A stretch of DNA of 64,000 nucleotides from Bradyrhizobium sp. NFR13. GTDB taxonomy: Bacteria; Pseudomonadota; Alphaproteobacteria; Rhizobiales; Xanthobacteraceae. Shown piece after piece: positions 50,532-60,145 of the stretch; the first letter of the stretch is position 1; every line of letters begins with the position of its first letter. Under the pieces are notes generated by a model that saw only the letters and a program-made list of their open reading frames with translations, was not told the origin of the DNA and did no database searches. Both the position numbers and the translations under genes were made by a program. Where the stretch lies: positions 434,001 through 498,000 of the forward strand of contig NZ_FOTP01000004.1 in the NCBI RefSeq assembly GCF_900114605.1, given 5' to 3'.

Positions 50532-51098
50532 TCAGAACCGGCTCACCACGTCCTTGAGTTCTGGCCGCGGTCGGTCCTCGATCACCCTGTCGGGTTTGCC
50601 GCCGATATGGATGAAGCCGGCCAGTTTTTCATTGGCGGCGAGGCCGAGGCCATCGAGCACGTCGCGGTCATAGGCCATCCAGCCGGTCAGCCAGTTAGCG
50701 CCATAACCCATAGCTGTGGCGGCTGACACGATGTTCATGCAGCTCGCACCTGCGGACAGTTCCTGCTCCCATGGCGGAATCTTCGGATGTGGCTTGATGA
50801 TGCTCACTACGCCGATCACCAGCGGCGCTTCCGTCAGCTTGTGCTTCTGCGCCTCAATATCCTCGACCGGTGCATCGGGATTCTTCCGTGCGAACACGGT
50901 AGCGATGACATTGCCGGCGCGCTTGCGGGCGTCACCTTCGAAAATGATGAAACGCCATGGCGCCAGCTTGCCGTGATCCGGCACGCGTGCCCCGATGGTC
51001 AGGATGACTTCGAGTTCGGCGGAGGAGGGACCGGAGCCGGTCATCTCGCGCGGTTTGACGGAGCGGCGGGTCTTCAGGAAGTCGATGGTGTCGGGCAC
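50532..51098 (-). CDS. Nitroreductase family protein
   Basis: A 188-residue FMN-dependent oxidoreductase of the NfsB/YdjA fold: IDFLKTRRSVKPREMTGSGP (FMN phosphate-binding Arg pair), IGARVPDHGKLAPWRFIIFE and ATAMGYGANWLTGWMAYDRD. Length and the Y-D-R-D-V segment fit the YdjA/TdsD subgroup. It would reduce nitro or quinone compounds with NAD(P)H. Convergent with the GGDEF/EAL gene, 7 bases from stop to stop. Confidence 0.92.
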   Translation of the reverse strand: MPDTIDFLKTRRSVKPREMTGSGPSSAELEVILTIGARVPDHGKLAPWRFIIFEGDARKRAGNVIATVFARKNPDAPVEDIEAQKHKLTEAPLVIGVVSIIKPHPKIPPWEQELSAGASCMNIVSAATAMGYGANWLTGWMAYDRDVLDGLGLAANEKLAGFIHIGGKPDRVIEDRPRPELKDVVSRF

Positions 51099-51163
51099 GG
51101 GCAGCTCTCACAGGTGAGGATGTGCAGGATCTACAAGATTTGGTTGACCGCTTACCACGCGAA

Positions 51164-51187
51164 AAGGCCCGCCACGAGGCGGGCCTT
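51164..51187 (-). terminator. Terminator-like hairpin after the thrS region
   Basis: AAGGCCCGCC-ACGA-GGCGGGCCTT is a perfect 10-bp stem. On the minus strand it is followed by only two further Ts before CGCG, so it is weaker than the others. It lies 50 bases past the stop at 51237. Confidence 0.65.
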
Positions 51188-51236
51188 GCTGATTTAGACG
51201 GATTGTGACCGCGCGTCCCTGTGATTGGGCGCCCGC

Positions 51237-51449
51237 TTAACCGGCCGTCTTGCGCTCCGGCATCTTGGACGCACGATCCAAGAGATCGCGGCCCAGATCC
51301 TCCAGCACTGCGCGTGAGGCGAGATAGAGGCTATGGCCACGCTCGGTCTCAAGCGCCAGCGCGACGACGTCTGGCCGGTTGGGATCGGGGATCAGCTGGT
51401 AGGATCGGAGCGGGTAGGCCTCGATCTCGATTTCCGCGTCGTCGCTCAT
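51237..51449 (-). CDS. Small protein of unknown function downstream of thrS
   Basis: A 70-residue acidic protein (MSDDAEIEIEAYPLRSYQLI, then PDVVALALETERGHSLYLAS) with a beta-strand N-terminal part and a helical end (AVLEDLGRDLLDRASKMPER). It starts five bases after the thrS stop, so it is cotranscribed with it. The family is not recognised; the spacing suggests it is real. Confidence 0.75.
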   Translation of the reverse strand: MSDDAEIEIEAYPLRSYQLIPDPNRPDVVALALETERGHSLYLASRAVLEDLGRDLLDRASKMPERKTAG

Positions 51450-51453
51450 CGGC

Positions 51454-53487
51454 TCAGGCCTCCGCCGTCGCGCGCTTCACATCCGGCGGCGTCGCCTCAT
51501 CGACCAATGCAGCGATCGCCTCCTCGGTGGACATCACCTTCTGGCCGTCGCTGCCGAGACGGCGCACCGAGACGGAGTGGGTCTCGGCTTCCTTCTTGCC
51601 GACCACGAGAAGAGCAGGGATCTTGGCTAGCGAGTGTTCGCGGACCTTGTAGTTGATCTTCTCGTTGCGCAGATCGATCTCGACGCGGAGGCCAGCCTTG
51701 CGCGCGGCCGCAGCGACGACCTTGGCATATTCGTCGCCTTCCGAAGTGATCGTGGTCACGACCACCTGCGTCGGCGACAGCCAGAGCGGGAAGTTGCCGG
51801 CGAAGTGCTCGATCAGGATGCCGATGAAGCGCTCCATCGAACCGCAGATCGCGCGATGCACCATGACCGGCGCCTTCTTCGATCCGTCGGCGTCGATATA
51901 GAACGCGCCGAAGCGTTCCGGTAGGTTGAAGTCGACCTGCGTGGTGCCGCACTGCCAGTCGCGGCCGATGGCGTCGCGCAGCACGTATTCGAACTTCGGT
52001 CCGTAGAACGCGCCCTCGCCAGGCGAGATCTCGGTCTTGATGCGACCGCCGGACTGGCTCTCGATTACTGACAGCACGGTGGCCATCACGCGTTCGGCGT
52101 GATCCCACATCTCATCGGTGCCGACGCGCTTCTCCGGCCGCGTCGACAGCTTGACCACGATGTCGCCGAAGCCAAAGTCGGAATAGGTCGACAGGATCAG
52201 ATCGTTGATCTTGAGGCATTCTTCGGCGAGCTGAGCTTCCGTGCAGAACACATGGGCGTCGTCCTGGGTGAAGCCGCGCACGCGCATCAAGCCGTGCATG
52301 GCGCCCGACGGCTCATAGCGATGCACGACGCCGAACTCGGCAAGGCGCAGCGGCAGGTCGCGATAGCTCTTGAGGCCATGCTTGAAGATCTGCACGTGGC
52401 CGGGGCAGTTCATCGGCTTGAGCGCAAACCAGCGCTTGTCCTCGGCTTCGTCGCCGGCGGACTGCGCCGCGAACATGTTCTCGCGATACCATTCCCAGTG
52501 GCCTGAGGTCTCCCACAATACCTTGTCGAGGATCTGCGGCGCATTGACTTCGCTGTAATCGCCATTGAGGCGACGCCGCATATAGGCGATCAGCGCCTGG
52601 AAGATGGTCCAGCCCTTGGGGTGCCAGAACACGACGCCCGGGCCCTCTTCCTGGAAGTGGAAGAGGTCGAGTTCGCGACCCAGTTTACGGTGGTCGCGCT
52701 TCTCCGCTTCCTCGATCTGCTTGAGGTACGCGTCGAGGTCTTCCTGTTTGGCGAAGGCCGTGCCGTAGATCCGCGTCAGCATCGGATTGTTGCTGTCGCC
52801 ACGCCAATAGGCGCCGGCCACCTTCATCAGTTTGAAGGCATTGCCGACCTTGCCGACCGACGTCATATGCGGGCCGCGGCAGAGGTCGAACCAGTCGCCC
52901 TGGTAGTAGATCTTGATCGGCTCGTTGCCGGGAATGGCGTCGACCAGTTCGACCTTGAAGGCTTCGCCCTTGTCGCGGAATACCTGCTTTGTCTTCTCGC
53001 GATCCCAGACGTCCTTGGTGAACGGTTTGTCGCGCGCGATGATCTCGCGCATCTTCTTCTCGATCGCGCCGAAGTCCTCGGGCGTGAATGGCTCGTTGCG
53101 GAAGAAGTCGTAGTAGAAACCGTTCTCGATCACCGGACCGATGGTCACCTGGGTGCCCGGCCACAGCGTCTGCACGGCTTCGGCCAGCACATGCGCCGCG
53201 TCATGCCGGATCAGCTCCAGCGCGCGGGGGTCGTCGCGGTTGATGAAATCGATCTTGGCGTCGGCGTCTATCGAATCGGAGAGATCCGAGACGGTGCCGT
53301 CCAGCGCCATGGCGACGGTGCGCTTGGCCAGCGACGGCGAGATGCCCTTGGCGATCTCGAAACCGGTCGTGCCCTTCGCAAATTCGCGCTTGGCGCCGTC
53401 AGGGAATGTAACGGTGATATTGTTGGTTTCGGCGGGGGTGAGGTTGGCGAGGCCGAACTTGAATCCCGAGCCTTCATTCTCTGTCAT
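51454..53487 (-). CDS. thrS: Threonyl-tRNA synthetase
   Basis: A 677-residue class II synthetase attaching Thr to tRNA-Thr. Order: TGS domain ([20 protein letters not shown]), editing domain with [20 protein letters not shown] (HxxxH zinc site), catalytic core with the zinc Cys in [16 protein letters not shown] near residue 360, [20 protein letters not shown] (motif 2 region) and [18 protein letters not shown] (motif 3), then the anticodon domain. ATG at 53487 follows GGAGAGAAG; the frame is open to 53682. Confidence 0.98.
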   Translation of the reverse strand: MTENEGSGFKFGLANLTPAETNNITVTFPDGAKREFAKGTTGFEIAKGISPSLAKRTVAMALDGTVSDLSDSIDADAKIDFINRDDPRALELIRHDAAHVLAEAVQTLWPGTQVTIGPVIENGFYYDFFRNEPFTPEDFGAIEKKMREIIARDKPFTKDVWDREKTKQVFRDKGEAFKVELVDAIPGNEPIKIYYQGDWFDLCRGPHMTSVGKVGNAFKLMKVAGAYWRGDSNNPMLTRIYGTAFAKQEDLDAYLKQIEEAEKRDHRKLGRELDLFHFQEEGPGVVFWHPKGWTIFQALIAYMRRRLNGDYSEVNAPQILDKVLWETSGHWEWYRENMFAAQSAGDEAEDKRWFALKPMNCPGHVQIFKHGLKSYRDLPLRLAEFGVVHRYEPSGAMHGLMRVRGFTQDDAHVFCTEAQLAEECLKINDLILSTYSDFGFGDIVVKLSTRPEKRVGTDEMWDHAERVMATVLSVIESQSGGRIKTEISPGEGAFYGPKFEYVLRDAIGRDWQCGTTQVDFNLPERFGAFYIDADGSKKAPVMVHRAICGSMERFIGILIEHFAGNFPLWLSPTQVVVTTITSEGDEYAKVVAAAARKAGLRVEIDLRNEKINYKVREHSLAKIPALLVVGKKEAETHSVSVRRLGSDGQKVMSTEEAIAALVDEATPPDVKRATAEA

Positions 53488-53648
53488 GTCTTCTCTCCTG
53501 TGGCTCACTCCTGCACACGGGCGCAGGTAAGCGGACGAGCGGTATAGCAGCCGATTCGGGCGTTGCAACACCAGTCTGGCTGACCTGATTTGCACGCTCG
53601 GCGGGCAGGTTTGACTTGCATGCAGTTGCATCCATAAGATGTGACATC

Positions 53649-54794
53649 TTGACAGTCGCTCGCCCCTACGCCCCCACCGCACTCATGATCGGCAATTTCG
53701 TCACCGGCATTGGCCTGATAGGGCCGACGGCGATGCTTGGCGAGTTGTCGGCGGGGTTGGGTGTCAGTATCCGCGAAGCGGGGCTTTTGATCACCTTCGG
53801 CGCAGTGATGCTGTGCATCTGCTCGCCCCTGATGTCGTGGCTGACCAGCCGGATCGAGCGAAAACCTCTGCTACTGGGCATCATTGCGGTGGTTGCGGCG
53901 GCCAATCTCGCATCGGCTTTCGCGCCGAATTTTGCCGTGCTGCTGGCGATCCGCCTGATGATGTGCATCGCTGCCGCGCCCTACACGCCGCAGGCTGCGG
54001 GCGCAGTCGGGATGCTGGTGCCTCCGGACAGGCGTGGCAGCAGCGTCGCCTATGTGTTTCTCGGCTGGACGCTGGCGGCCGCGGTCGGTCTGCCGCTGGT
54101 GACCTTCATTGCCAGCCGCTATGGCTGGCGCGAAGTTTACGCATCCGTCGGTGTGATGAGCTGCCTGAGCTTCATGCTGCTGGCGTGGCGATTACCGCGC
54201 GGACTGTTCGGCGCGCCTGTCGATCTCAGCACCTGGTCTTCGCTGGCGCGCAATCGTCTGGTCGTATTGCTGCTGATCATCACGACGCTACAGCTTTCCG
54301 GGCAGTTTGCGATTTTCACATTCATGGCGCCGCTCCTCGAGCGGCTCGCGGGGGCAGGGCACGATGCGGCAGCGTCCGTCTTTGCGATCTATGGTGTCTG
54401 CGGATTTCTCGGCATCATGACCGCGACGCGGATCGTCGATGGCTGGGGCGCGCTCAATACATCCATCCTGTCCACGTCGCTGGCGCTTGCGGGCATAACG
54501 GTGTGGAGTTTCGGCGCGGGCCTGCTGCCGGTGATGGCGCTCGGCGTCGCAATCTGGGGGCTCGGCTTCGGTGCCATCACGTCGATGCAGCAGGTGCGGC
54601 TGATTGGAGCTGCGCCATCGGCCGGAGCAGCATCGGTGTCGCTCAATACGTCGATGCTCTATGTCGGCCAGGCGATCGGATCGGGCATCGGTGGTGCGCT
54701 GTTCGCCGGCGGATACTTCCAGACTTCGGGCTTTGTCGCGATGGGTTTCCTGACGACGGCACTGGCGGCTATCGTATTCAGCCGTAAAATGTAG
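53649..54794 (+). CDS. MFS transporter (DHA1/AraJ-like)
   Basis: A carrier of about 380 residues and 12 helices: [40 protein letters not shown] (loop 2-3 motif A in altered form) and the drug-antiporter-like [21 protein letters not shown] family-like DGWGALN loop occurs in the second half. It probably exports a sugar or drug-like solute. The start is uncertain: TTG at 53649, TTG at 53616 or ATG at 53682; no clear ribosome site separates them. Confidence 0.88.
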   Translation: MTVARPYAPTALMIGNFVTGIGLIGPTAMLGELSAGLGVSIREAGLLITFGAVMLCICSPLMSWLTSRIERKPLLLGIIAVVAAANLASAFAPNFAVLLAIRLMMCIAAAPYTPQAAGAVGMLVPPDRRGSSVAYVFLGWTLAAAVGLPLVTFIASRYGWREVYASVGVMSCLSFMLLAWRLPRGLFGAPVDLSTWSSLARNRLVVLLLIITTLQLSGQFAIFTFMAPLLERLAGAGHDAAASVFAIYGVCGFLGIMTATRIVDGWGALNTSILSTSLALAGITVWSFGAGLLPVMALGVAIWGLGFGAITSMQQVRLIGAAPSAGAASVSLNTSMLYVGQAIGSGIGGALFAGGYFQTSGFVAMGFLTTALAAIVFSRKM

Positions 54795-54805
54795 GGACGT
54801 ATCGC

Positions 54806-55132
54806 TTAGTCGCAGATGCGGGTCAGTTGCGCCTTGAACGGGACGCCGGGCAATTGCAGCGCACTGCCTTCGAAATCGAGCAGGTCGCCATTGACGCGGC
54901 CGGTCAGTGCCAGTGTGACACCTTCAAAGCCGAAGACCGACTTGAAGCTCTGATCCGGGTTGTAGCGTTTCGATGACACCTTGGCGGAGATGGTCTCGCC
55001 TCTGTTTTGATAGTTGCCCATGAAGGCGAAAGCGGAGTTTCCACCGCGCAGCTTTCCGCCGATTGCATAGACGACGCCGGTCCCGGTGCCGTGAATAGTG
55101 TGAAAATGTACTTCGTATAGGCCGTCTTCCAC
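54806..55132 (-). CDS. GrlR-like small protein
   Basis: A 108-residue protein, MEDGLYEVHFHTIHGTGTGV at the start, then YAIGGKLRGGNSAFAFMGNY and EGVTLALTGRVNGDLLDFEG. The DG-Y-x-V-x-F opening and the G-G-N-S-A-F-x-F-x-G-x-Y block resemble the GrlR beta-barrel family, first known as a repressor partner in enteropathogenic E. coli type III secretion but widespread in bacteria without it. The function here is unknown. The start codon is GTG. Confidence 0.6.
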   Translation of the reverse strand: MEDGLYEVHFHTIHGTGTGVVYAIGGKLRGGNSAFAFMGNYQNRGETISAKVSSKRYNPDQSFKSVFGFEGVTLALTGRVNGDLLDFEGSALQLPGVPFKAQLTRICD

Positions 55133-55196
55133 CTGAGTGCCCCGGGCAATGATGTTAAGTGAAGATGAATTTTGCGAGATGAAGTGGCGGCACCCT

Positions 55197-55706
55197 ATGG
55201 TATCAAATGTTATTCAACAATCCCGCCAGCAGACATTTTTTAAAAATAGCTTTGATAATTCGAGGTTCGGTGTGCCGCGAGATATCCGCCAACTGTTCTC
55301 CGCATGCGTTGCTACATTAACAGTCAGTGTGTTGATGAGCGGCTGTGCATGGCTGCCGCCGCAAGCCTGTCTGCCGCCGTCGCGCATCATGGTGTCTGCG
55401 GAGATGATCTTCGGCCGCAACATTGGCGATCGGCCTGCTATCAGCGAATCTGCATTTGCAAATTTCGTCGCAAGGGAAATCACGCCCCGCTTTCCCGATG
55501 GTCTCACCGTCATCGATGGAGACGGCCAGTGGCGCGACGCTGCTCGCAATGTTGATGTCCGCGAAAGGGCAAAGGTCGTTCTGATCACGTTTGCCGACGA
55601 CGCTCAGAAACGTGCCGACCTCGTTGCTATCGCGGAAAGCTATAAGCGGCAGTTCAATCAGCAGTCCGTACTCACAAAGGTCGGCAATGTCTGCGTAAGC
55701 TTCTAG
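55197..55706 (+). CDS. DUF3574 domain putative lipoprotein
   Basis: A protein of about 169 residues. A hydrophobic segment (LFSACVATLTVSVLMSGCAW) has a lipobox LMSGC, but it is about 40 residues from the start, so the true start may be later (none with a good ribosome site) or the N-terminus is unusually long. The mature domain, SAEMIFGRNIGDRPAISESA then FANFVAREITPRFPDGLTVI, matches DUF3574, a small periplasmic family of unknown role. Its TAG stop overlaps the YidD stop (CTAG shared by both strands). Confidence 0.75.
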   Translation: MVSNVIQQSRQQTFFKNSFDNSRFGVPRDIRQLFSACVATLTVSVLMSGCAWLPPQACLPPSRIMVSAEMIFGRNIGDRPAISESAFANFVAREITPRFPDGLTVIDGDGQWRDAARNVDVRERAKVVLITFADDAQKRADLVAIAESYKRQFNQQSVLTKVGNVCVSF

Positions 55707-56041
55707 TTTGCGCTGTCATTGACACCGCGCCAGCGCGCGTAACGCCACGGCGTATACCAACGGGCATCGGACGACAGCTTGGCCGGCACGTTATCGATAC
55801 CCGAAGTGCCCCATGGCTGGCACCGGAGCAGCCGAGCCAGTGTCATCCATCCGCCGGCCCACAATCCGTAGCGCTCGATGGCTTCGTCGCCATAAACGGA
55901 GCAGGTTGGGAGGTGCCGGCAATTGTAGCCAACGAGCGGAGACAGCGTGTGGCGGTATATCCAGATCATGCCGCGACCGGCATTGCGCGGCAGCCGTTGA
56001 ATAGTACCGACGCAGTTCGGGCACACGGATGAATGTTTCAT
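55703..56041 (-). CDS. yidD: Membrane protein insertion efficiency factor YidD
   Basis: A 112-residue YidD. The family core IYRHTLSPLVGYNCRHLPTC, SVYGDEAIERYGLWAGGWMT and RLLRCQPWGTSGIDNVPAKL is complete. An extra N-terminal CPNCVG motif adds a possible zinc-binding CxxC to the usual form. It assists the YidC insertase. In many genomes yidD is near rnpA and yidC; here it is alone. Confidence 0.93.
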   Translation of the reverse strand: MKHSSVCPNCVGTIQRLPRNAGRGMIWIYRHTLSPLVGYNCRHLPTCSVYGDEAIERYGLWAGGWMTLARLLRCQPWGTSGIDNVPAKLSSDARWYTPWRYARWRGVNDSAN

Positions 56042-56244
56042 GGTCGGTTTGCTATCAGATCAGCCGGGTTTTGCCCGGTTCCTTTGCATGGAACTCGCTT
56101 ACTTATGCATCGGAGACACACCTGCCAATTTATCACACGCAGTGCAGCAAAAGTAACTGGACGCTGCGGCGAAGCCAGCTAGGTTTTCACTTGACGCCTG
56201 TGTGACGGAATCATGAGCGTTATTTGGGGCCGTTGCCATTGCTC

Positions 56245-57213
56245 ATGAGAGTGTGGGGAACCGACTTGGGACGTATAAGGTCGCTTCGATCAGGTAGTTC
56301 GGCGCTGTTTCGCGCCGCGGCCTTTTGCATCGTTCTTCCCGGCCTCGCGGCCGGCCTGCTGGCTTCGGTCGTGTCCTCTGCCCAAGCTGCAGCGGTTCTC
56401 GAAGAACGCAAGCTCCCGATGCGCTTCACCTGGGTTGCCTGCGAGCCGAATTGCCGTGGCTGGATCGGAGCGGTGGGGATTGTCACCGGCGACACCGTCA
56501 GGGATTTCGACGAGTTTTCCAAAGGCCGCGATCTGACAGAGGCGACAGTGGTGCTGGATTCCAGCGGTGGCTCGGTCAATGACGCCATCACCATGGGTCG
56601 GCGCTGGCGCAAGCTTGGCCTGCGCACTACGGTCGGTATCACGGTCGATCTGCAATCGTCCTCGGGCGCCATGAAGCCGGCGGTCGTGCCGCAGGCCTAT
56701 TGCGAATCCATGTGCGTGTTTCTGCTGCTGGCGGGCAAGACCCGCTACGTGCCCGAGGAATCCCAGGTGCGCGTCCATCAGATCTGGATGGGGGACCGCG
56801 CCGACGATCCGAAGGCTGCGAGCTATACGGCAAACGATCTGATGATCGTCGAGCGCGATATCGGCCGTCTCGCCAAATATACCTTCGACATGGGAGGTAC
56901 GGGCGATCTCTTGTCATTGTCGCTCAGTGTGCCGCCGTGGGACGATCTGCATCGGCTTACGGAAACCGAATTGAAGATGACCAATCTGATCACGACTCAT
57001 CGTGTCGACGATGTGTTGTCCGAGCCTCGCAGCCAGGAGACGCCGGTCGCCTCACTGGCGCCTAAGTCGGTACAGGATCGTTTTGTGAGCGGGCCGGAAA
57101 ACGAAAACACCCCCGTCGCCTCGTCGCCGGTCGCATCTTCGACGAAGTCGACCAAGACGGCCGAGGCCTCGGTGCCGACCGGCGGCGTCGTATCGGCACC
57201 GTCAGGGAAATAG
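56245..57213 (+). CDS. ClpP-fold periplasmic protein (COG3904-like)
   Basis: About 322 residues with a signal or anchor segment (FCIVLPGLAAGLLASVVSSA). The core VVLDSSGGSVNDAITMGRRW and the following ESMCVFLLLAGKTRYVPEES fit a ClpP/crotonase-like fold of periplasmic proteins. The nucleophile position reads CESMC where related proteins usually have a C-x-S-x-C, so Ser is kept. The segment VRVHQIWMG supplies the expected His. The last 80 residues are low-complexity. The start is either TTG 56224 or ATG 56245. Confidence 0.78.
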   Translation: MRVWGTDLGRIRSLRSGSSALFRAAAFCIVLPGLAAGLLASVVSSAQAAAVLEERKLPMRFTWVACEPNCRGWIGAVGIVTGDTVRDFDEFSKGRDLTEATVVLDSSGGSVNDAITMGRRWRKLGLRTTVGITVDLQSSSGAMKPAVVPQAYCESMCVFLLLAGKTRYVPEESQVRVHQIWMGDRADDPKAASYTANDLMIVERDIGRLAKYTFDMGGTGDLLSLSLSVPPWDDLHRLTETELKMTNLITTHRVDDVLSEPRSQETPVASLAPKSVQDRFVSGPENENTPVASSPVASSTKSTKTAEASVPTGGVVSAPSGK

Positions 57214-57224
57214 CCGCACTGGTG

Positions 57225-57689
57225 TTACGCCGGCGTCGGTTGGCTGGCTCCGGTGTTTGACTTGGCCTCAATCTGCCCGATGGCGTCCACGACCGCATCG
57301 AATGTGAGCAGCGTCGAGGCGTGGCGCGCCTTGTAGTCGCGCACCGGTTCGAGCAGGGCGATATCGGCCCACTTTCCGCCCGATGGCGGTGCGCCGTTTT
57401 CCTTCAGCATCTTGCGCACGGTCTCGCGCAGCGCACGCAATTCCTCGGCAGTCGAACCCACCACATGGCTGGCCATGATCGACGACGAGGCCTGGCCAAG
57501 CGCGCAGGCCTTCACGTCATGGGCGAAGTCGGTGACCACATCGGCATCCATCATGAGATCGATCTTCACGGTCGAGCCGCAGAGCTTGGAATGGGCGGTG
57601 GCTGACGCATCGGGGGCAGGGAGGCGGCCCAGCCGGGGAATGTTACCGGCGAGCTCGATGATGCGCTTGTTATAGATGTCGTTCAGCAT
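57225..57689 (-). CDS. NifU/IscU-like iron-sulfur scaffold protein
   Basis: A 154-residue member of the NifU_N/SufU family: MLNDIYNKRIIELAGNIPRL, then KLCGSTVKIDLMMDADVVTD and DVKACALGQASSSIMASHVV carry the first two scaffold Cys residues. The third Cys of IscU is not evident; after KWADIALLEPVRDYKARHAS the usual Cys is replaced by His-Ala-Ser. It might be a SufU-type transfer protein or a degenerate paralogue. Convergent with the gene at 56245, and divergent from folE. Confidence 0.85.
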   Translation of the reverse strand: MLNDIYNKRIIELAGNIPRLGRLPAPDASATAHSKLCGSTVKIDLMMDADVVTDFAHDVKACALGQASSSIMASHVVGSTAEELRALRETVRKMLKENGAPPSGGKWADIALLEPVRDYKARHASTLLTFDAVVDAIGQIEAKSNTGASQPTPA

Positions 57690-57954
57690 CTGATTCGGAC
57701 CTTAACTGTGCCCTTACGCGCCGGGATCGTGCCCTTGGCGGGCGAGGAACTGGACCTTATATAGGATGACAGCCCAGCCATGAGAATGCCGGGCATTCTC
57801 CAGATCGCCGGAATTTGAGAATTCAGTTCGGCGGCCTCGGTGTTATTGTCGCAAGACGATGTTTTATTGACGGACTCAGGCGTCCGGCGGCCCGGCCGCC
57901 CCGTCTGCCCGGTGACACTCCGGCCTCCCATGGGGCCGGTCGAACGGAGTAAAG

Positions 57955-58677
57955 ATGGACGCAGTGATCAAGCCGCTTCGCGGCAAATCCCCGGATGGCA
58001 AATCTTCTGAAATCAGATCTGCCGACAGCAAAGTGCAGGAATTCCGGCCGGCGGAGCTCGATCCCGCTGAGTTTCTGGCTGCGGCGGTAAATCCCGACCA
58101 GCCGCGCCCCTCGCGCGCCGAGGCGGAGCAGGCCGTGCAGACCTTGCTCGCCTATATCGGTGAGGATCCGCAGCGCGAAGGCCTCATGGACACTCCGCGG
58201 CGCGTGGTTGAGGCCTATGACGAGCTGTTCCAGGGCTACCTTCAGTGCCCGGCCGAGGTCCTGAACCGGACCTTCGGCGAGACCGCGGGCTATGATGATT
58301 TCGTGCTGATCCGCGACATGGCCTTCGTCTCCCATTGCGAGCATCACATGATGCCGTTCTACGGCAAGGCGCATATCGCCTATACGCCGGTGGAGCGCGT
58401 CGTGGGTCTCTCCAAGCTGGCGCGTCTCGTGGATATCTTCGGCCATCGGCTGCAGACCCAGGAGCATCTGACCGCGCAGCTTGCTGCCGCGGTCGATGAA
58501 GTGCTGAAGCCGCGCGGTGTTGCGGTGATGGTTGAAGCCGAACACACCTGCATGTCGGCCCGCGGCATTCGCAAGGAAGGCTCGCGTACTTTCACCACGC
58601 GTTTCACCGGCAATTTCCGCGACAATCCTGCCGAGCAGGCGCGGTTCATGTCGATGATCCAGTCCATGTCGCGCTGA
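57955..58677 (+). CDS. folE: GTP cyclohydrolase I
   Basis: A 240-residue FolE, converting GTP to 7,8-dihydroneopterin triphosphate for folate and related pterins. Residues 1-60 form a variable N-terminal extension; the core contains [20 protein letters not shown], the zinc site [20 protein letters not shown] and [24 protein letters not shown] precedes the ATG. A terminator after the stop separates it from hisI. Confidence 0.97.
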   Translation: MDAVIKPLRGKSPDGKSSEIRSADSKVQEFRPAELDPAEFLAAAVNPDQPRPSRAEAEQAVQTLLAYIGEDPQREGLMDTPRRVVEAYDELFQGYLQCPAEVLNRTFGETAGYDDFVLIRDMAFVSHCEHHMMPFYGKAHIAYTPVERVVGLSKLARLVDIFGHRLQTQEHLTAQLAAAVDEVLKPRGVAVMVEAEHTCMSARGIRKEGSRTFTTRFTGNFRDNPAEQARFMSMIQSMSR

Positions 58678-58708
58678 TCGCGCGACGATCGTGATTTGCT
58701 GCTAGAGT

Positions 58709-58735
58709 ATCGGGCGCATCAGGCGCCCGATTTTC
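58709..58735 (+). terminator. Rho-independent terminator after folE
   Basis: ATCGGGCGC (58709-58717) pairs with GCGCCCGAT (58723-58731) around ATCAG, followed by TTTCG. The T-run is short, so efficiency may be moderate. Confidence 0.75.
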
Positions 58736-58764
58736 GTTTGACGACCACAGCGAGAGATTTTCCC

Positions 58765-59205
58765 GTGTCCAATACATCGCACGCGCACAGCCATGAACTC
58801 GAAGAAGGCCTCGCGCTCACGCCGAAATTCGACGCCGCCGGTCTCGTCACCGTCGTGACGACCGACGTGGCGAATGGCGACGTGCTGATGGTGGCGCATA
58901 TGAATGAAGAGGCGCTGCGCAACACCATCGAAACCGGCGATGCCTGGTATTACAGCCGTTCGCGCAAGGCGCTATGGCGCAAGGGCGAGAGTTCGGGCAA
59001 GACCCAGCGCGTGGTCGAGATGCGGATGGATTGCGATCAGGATGCGATCTGGATCAAGGTCGAGCAGATCGGCGGAGCCGCCTGCCACACCGGCCGTCGC
59101 TCGTGCTTCTACCGCGCCATCACCAAGGGTGAGGGCGGGGCAGCGAAGGTCTCGTTCATCGATGCGGACAAGGTTTTCGATCCGGCGTCAGTCTACAAGA
59201 GCTGA
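58765..59205 (+). CDS. hisI: Phosphoribosyl-AMP cyclohydrolase
   Basis: A 146-residue HisI acting in histidine synthesis, opening the adenine ring of phosphoribosyl-AMP. [60 protein letters not shown] and [12 protein letters not shown] contain the metal-binding Cys and Asp residues. GTG at 58765 is preferred over the frame start at 58696, which lies in the folE terminator. No HisE fusion is present. Confidence 0.96.
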   Translation: MSNTSHAHSHELEEGLALTPKFDAAGLVTVVTTDVANGDVLMVAHMNEEALRNTIETGDAWYYSRSRKALWRKGESSGKTQRVVEMRMDCDQDAIWIKVEQIGGAACHTGRRSCFYRAITKGEGGAAKVSFIDADKVFDPASVYKS

Positions 59206-59224
59206 GCTGGCTCCGGGCTCAGGT

Positions 59225-59918
59225 CACGCCAGCCGGCTGGCGAAATCCTGCCGGGATTTGGCGGCGCTGATACCGGTTGGATCGGCGATCATGTCCATGT
59301 AATCGACGGCCGCCGACCGCAGCTTGCCGTCCTTCATAGTCATGACGCCAGACAGGGTCTGGATGTTCATCGAGCGGATATTGTAGTTCTTCCAGGCTTC
59401 CGCCTGTTTCGCTTCGCTATTGGTCGATTTTTTCTGCTCGTTGTAGAGATCGAGCGAAGCTTGCGCCGCCTTCAGGGCATTCAGGCCCGAGACTCCTTCA
59501 TCTCCTTGGCGAGCGCCGGATCGTCGCTGAACATCTTCTCGATCTTGGCCTTCCAGGGGCCTTCAGCAGTCACGTTGCCGAACTTGTCGACCTTCATATG
59601 CGTCGCATATTCCGGCGGAATGTTCATTTTCTCGAACGCTTTGGAGAGGCGGTCGGCCAGCGCGTCGGTCCGCTTTGTCAGCATTTCGTCGAATGTATCG
59701 GTGAGCCCTTCGGTCGCGGCCTGATCAGCCTTGGCCTTTTCGATGACGGCCTTGGCGCGGTCTGACAACGATACGAAGGCGGCAGGAGCTACCGGCGCCG
59801 ATGCAGGCTTGTCCGATGATACAGATGGCTTGGTGGAGGCGATGGCGGCGGGGGTCGCTTTGTCCAGCGGTTGTGCCGACGTCGAATGCGCGTTTGCGCC
59901 ATTTGCGACCGCAACCAT
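59225..59918 (-). pseudogene. Conserved-type hypothetical gene with a single frameshift
   Basis: The 5' frame (ATG 59918, behind GGAGATCACG) encodes an Ala/Ser/Pro-rich start and helical blocks (SDRAKAVIEKAKADQAATEG, FEKMNIPPEYATHMKVDKFG), then hits a stop at 59481. From there coding quality resumes in the next frame: GVSGLNALKAAQASLDLYNE, then MTMKDGKLRSAAVDYMDMIA, to the stop at 59225. One base missing near 59495 (GAAGGAGTC where GAAGGAGGTC would join the frames) explains both halves. The joined protein would have about 231 residues. It could be a true mutation or a sequencing error. Family not recognised. Confidence 0.75.
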
Positions 59919-60041
59919 CGTGATCTCCATTCCTGTTGCCGACGGCAGCGAATCTCCGTCAGACACACACGGAAACACCCTTGCGTTAATGCGCTGTAAA
60001 ATACTCAACCAAGGATGGAGGTGTTGGGCGTCAAAACCGCC

Positions 60042-60056
60042 TTAGCGTTTCGTTAA
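60042..60056. promoter_or_regulatory. Near-consensus CtrA box
   Basis: TTAGCGTTTCGTTAA is TTAG-N7-TTAA, one mismatch from consensus, 90 bp before the SLT transglycosylase gene and 124 bp before the divergent frameshifted gene. Confidence 0.35.
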
Positions 60057-60145
60057 CCATGAATGTCCCACTGTGTCCGCGGCTTCCGCACGGCTGACAG
60101 GGCACGATTCCCGGTGGTCGTTTCGCGGCAGCGGGGCACTACACT

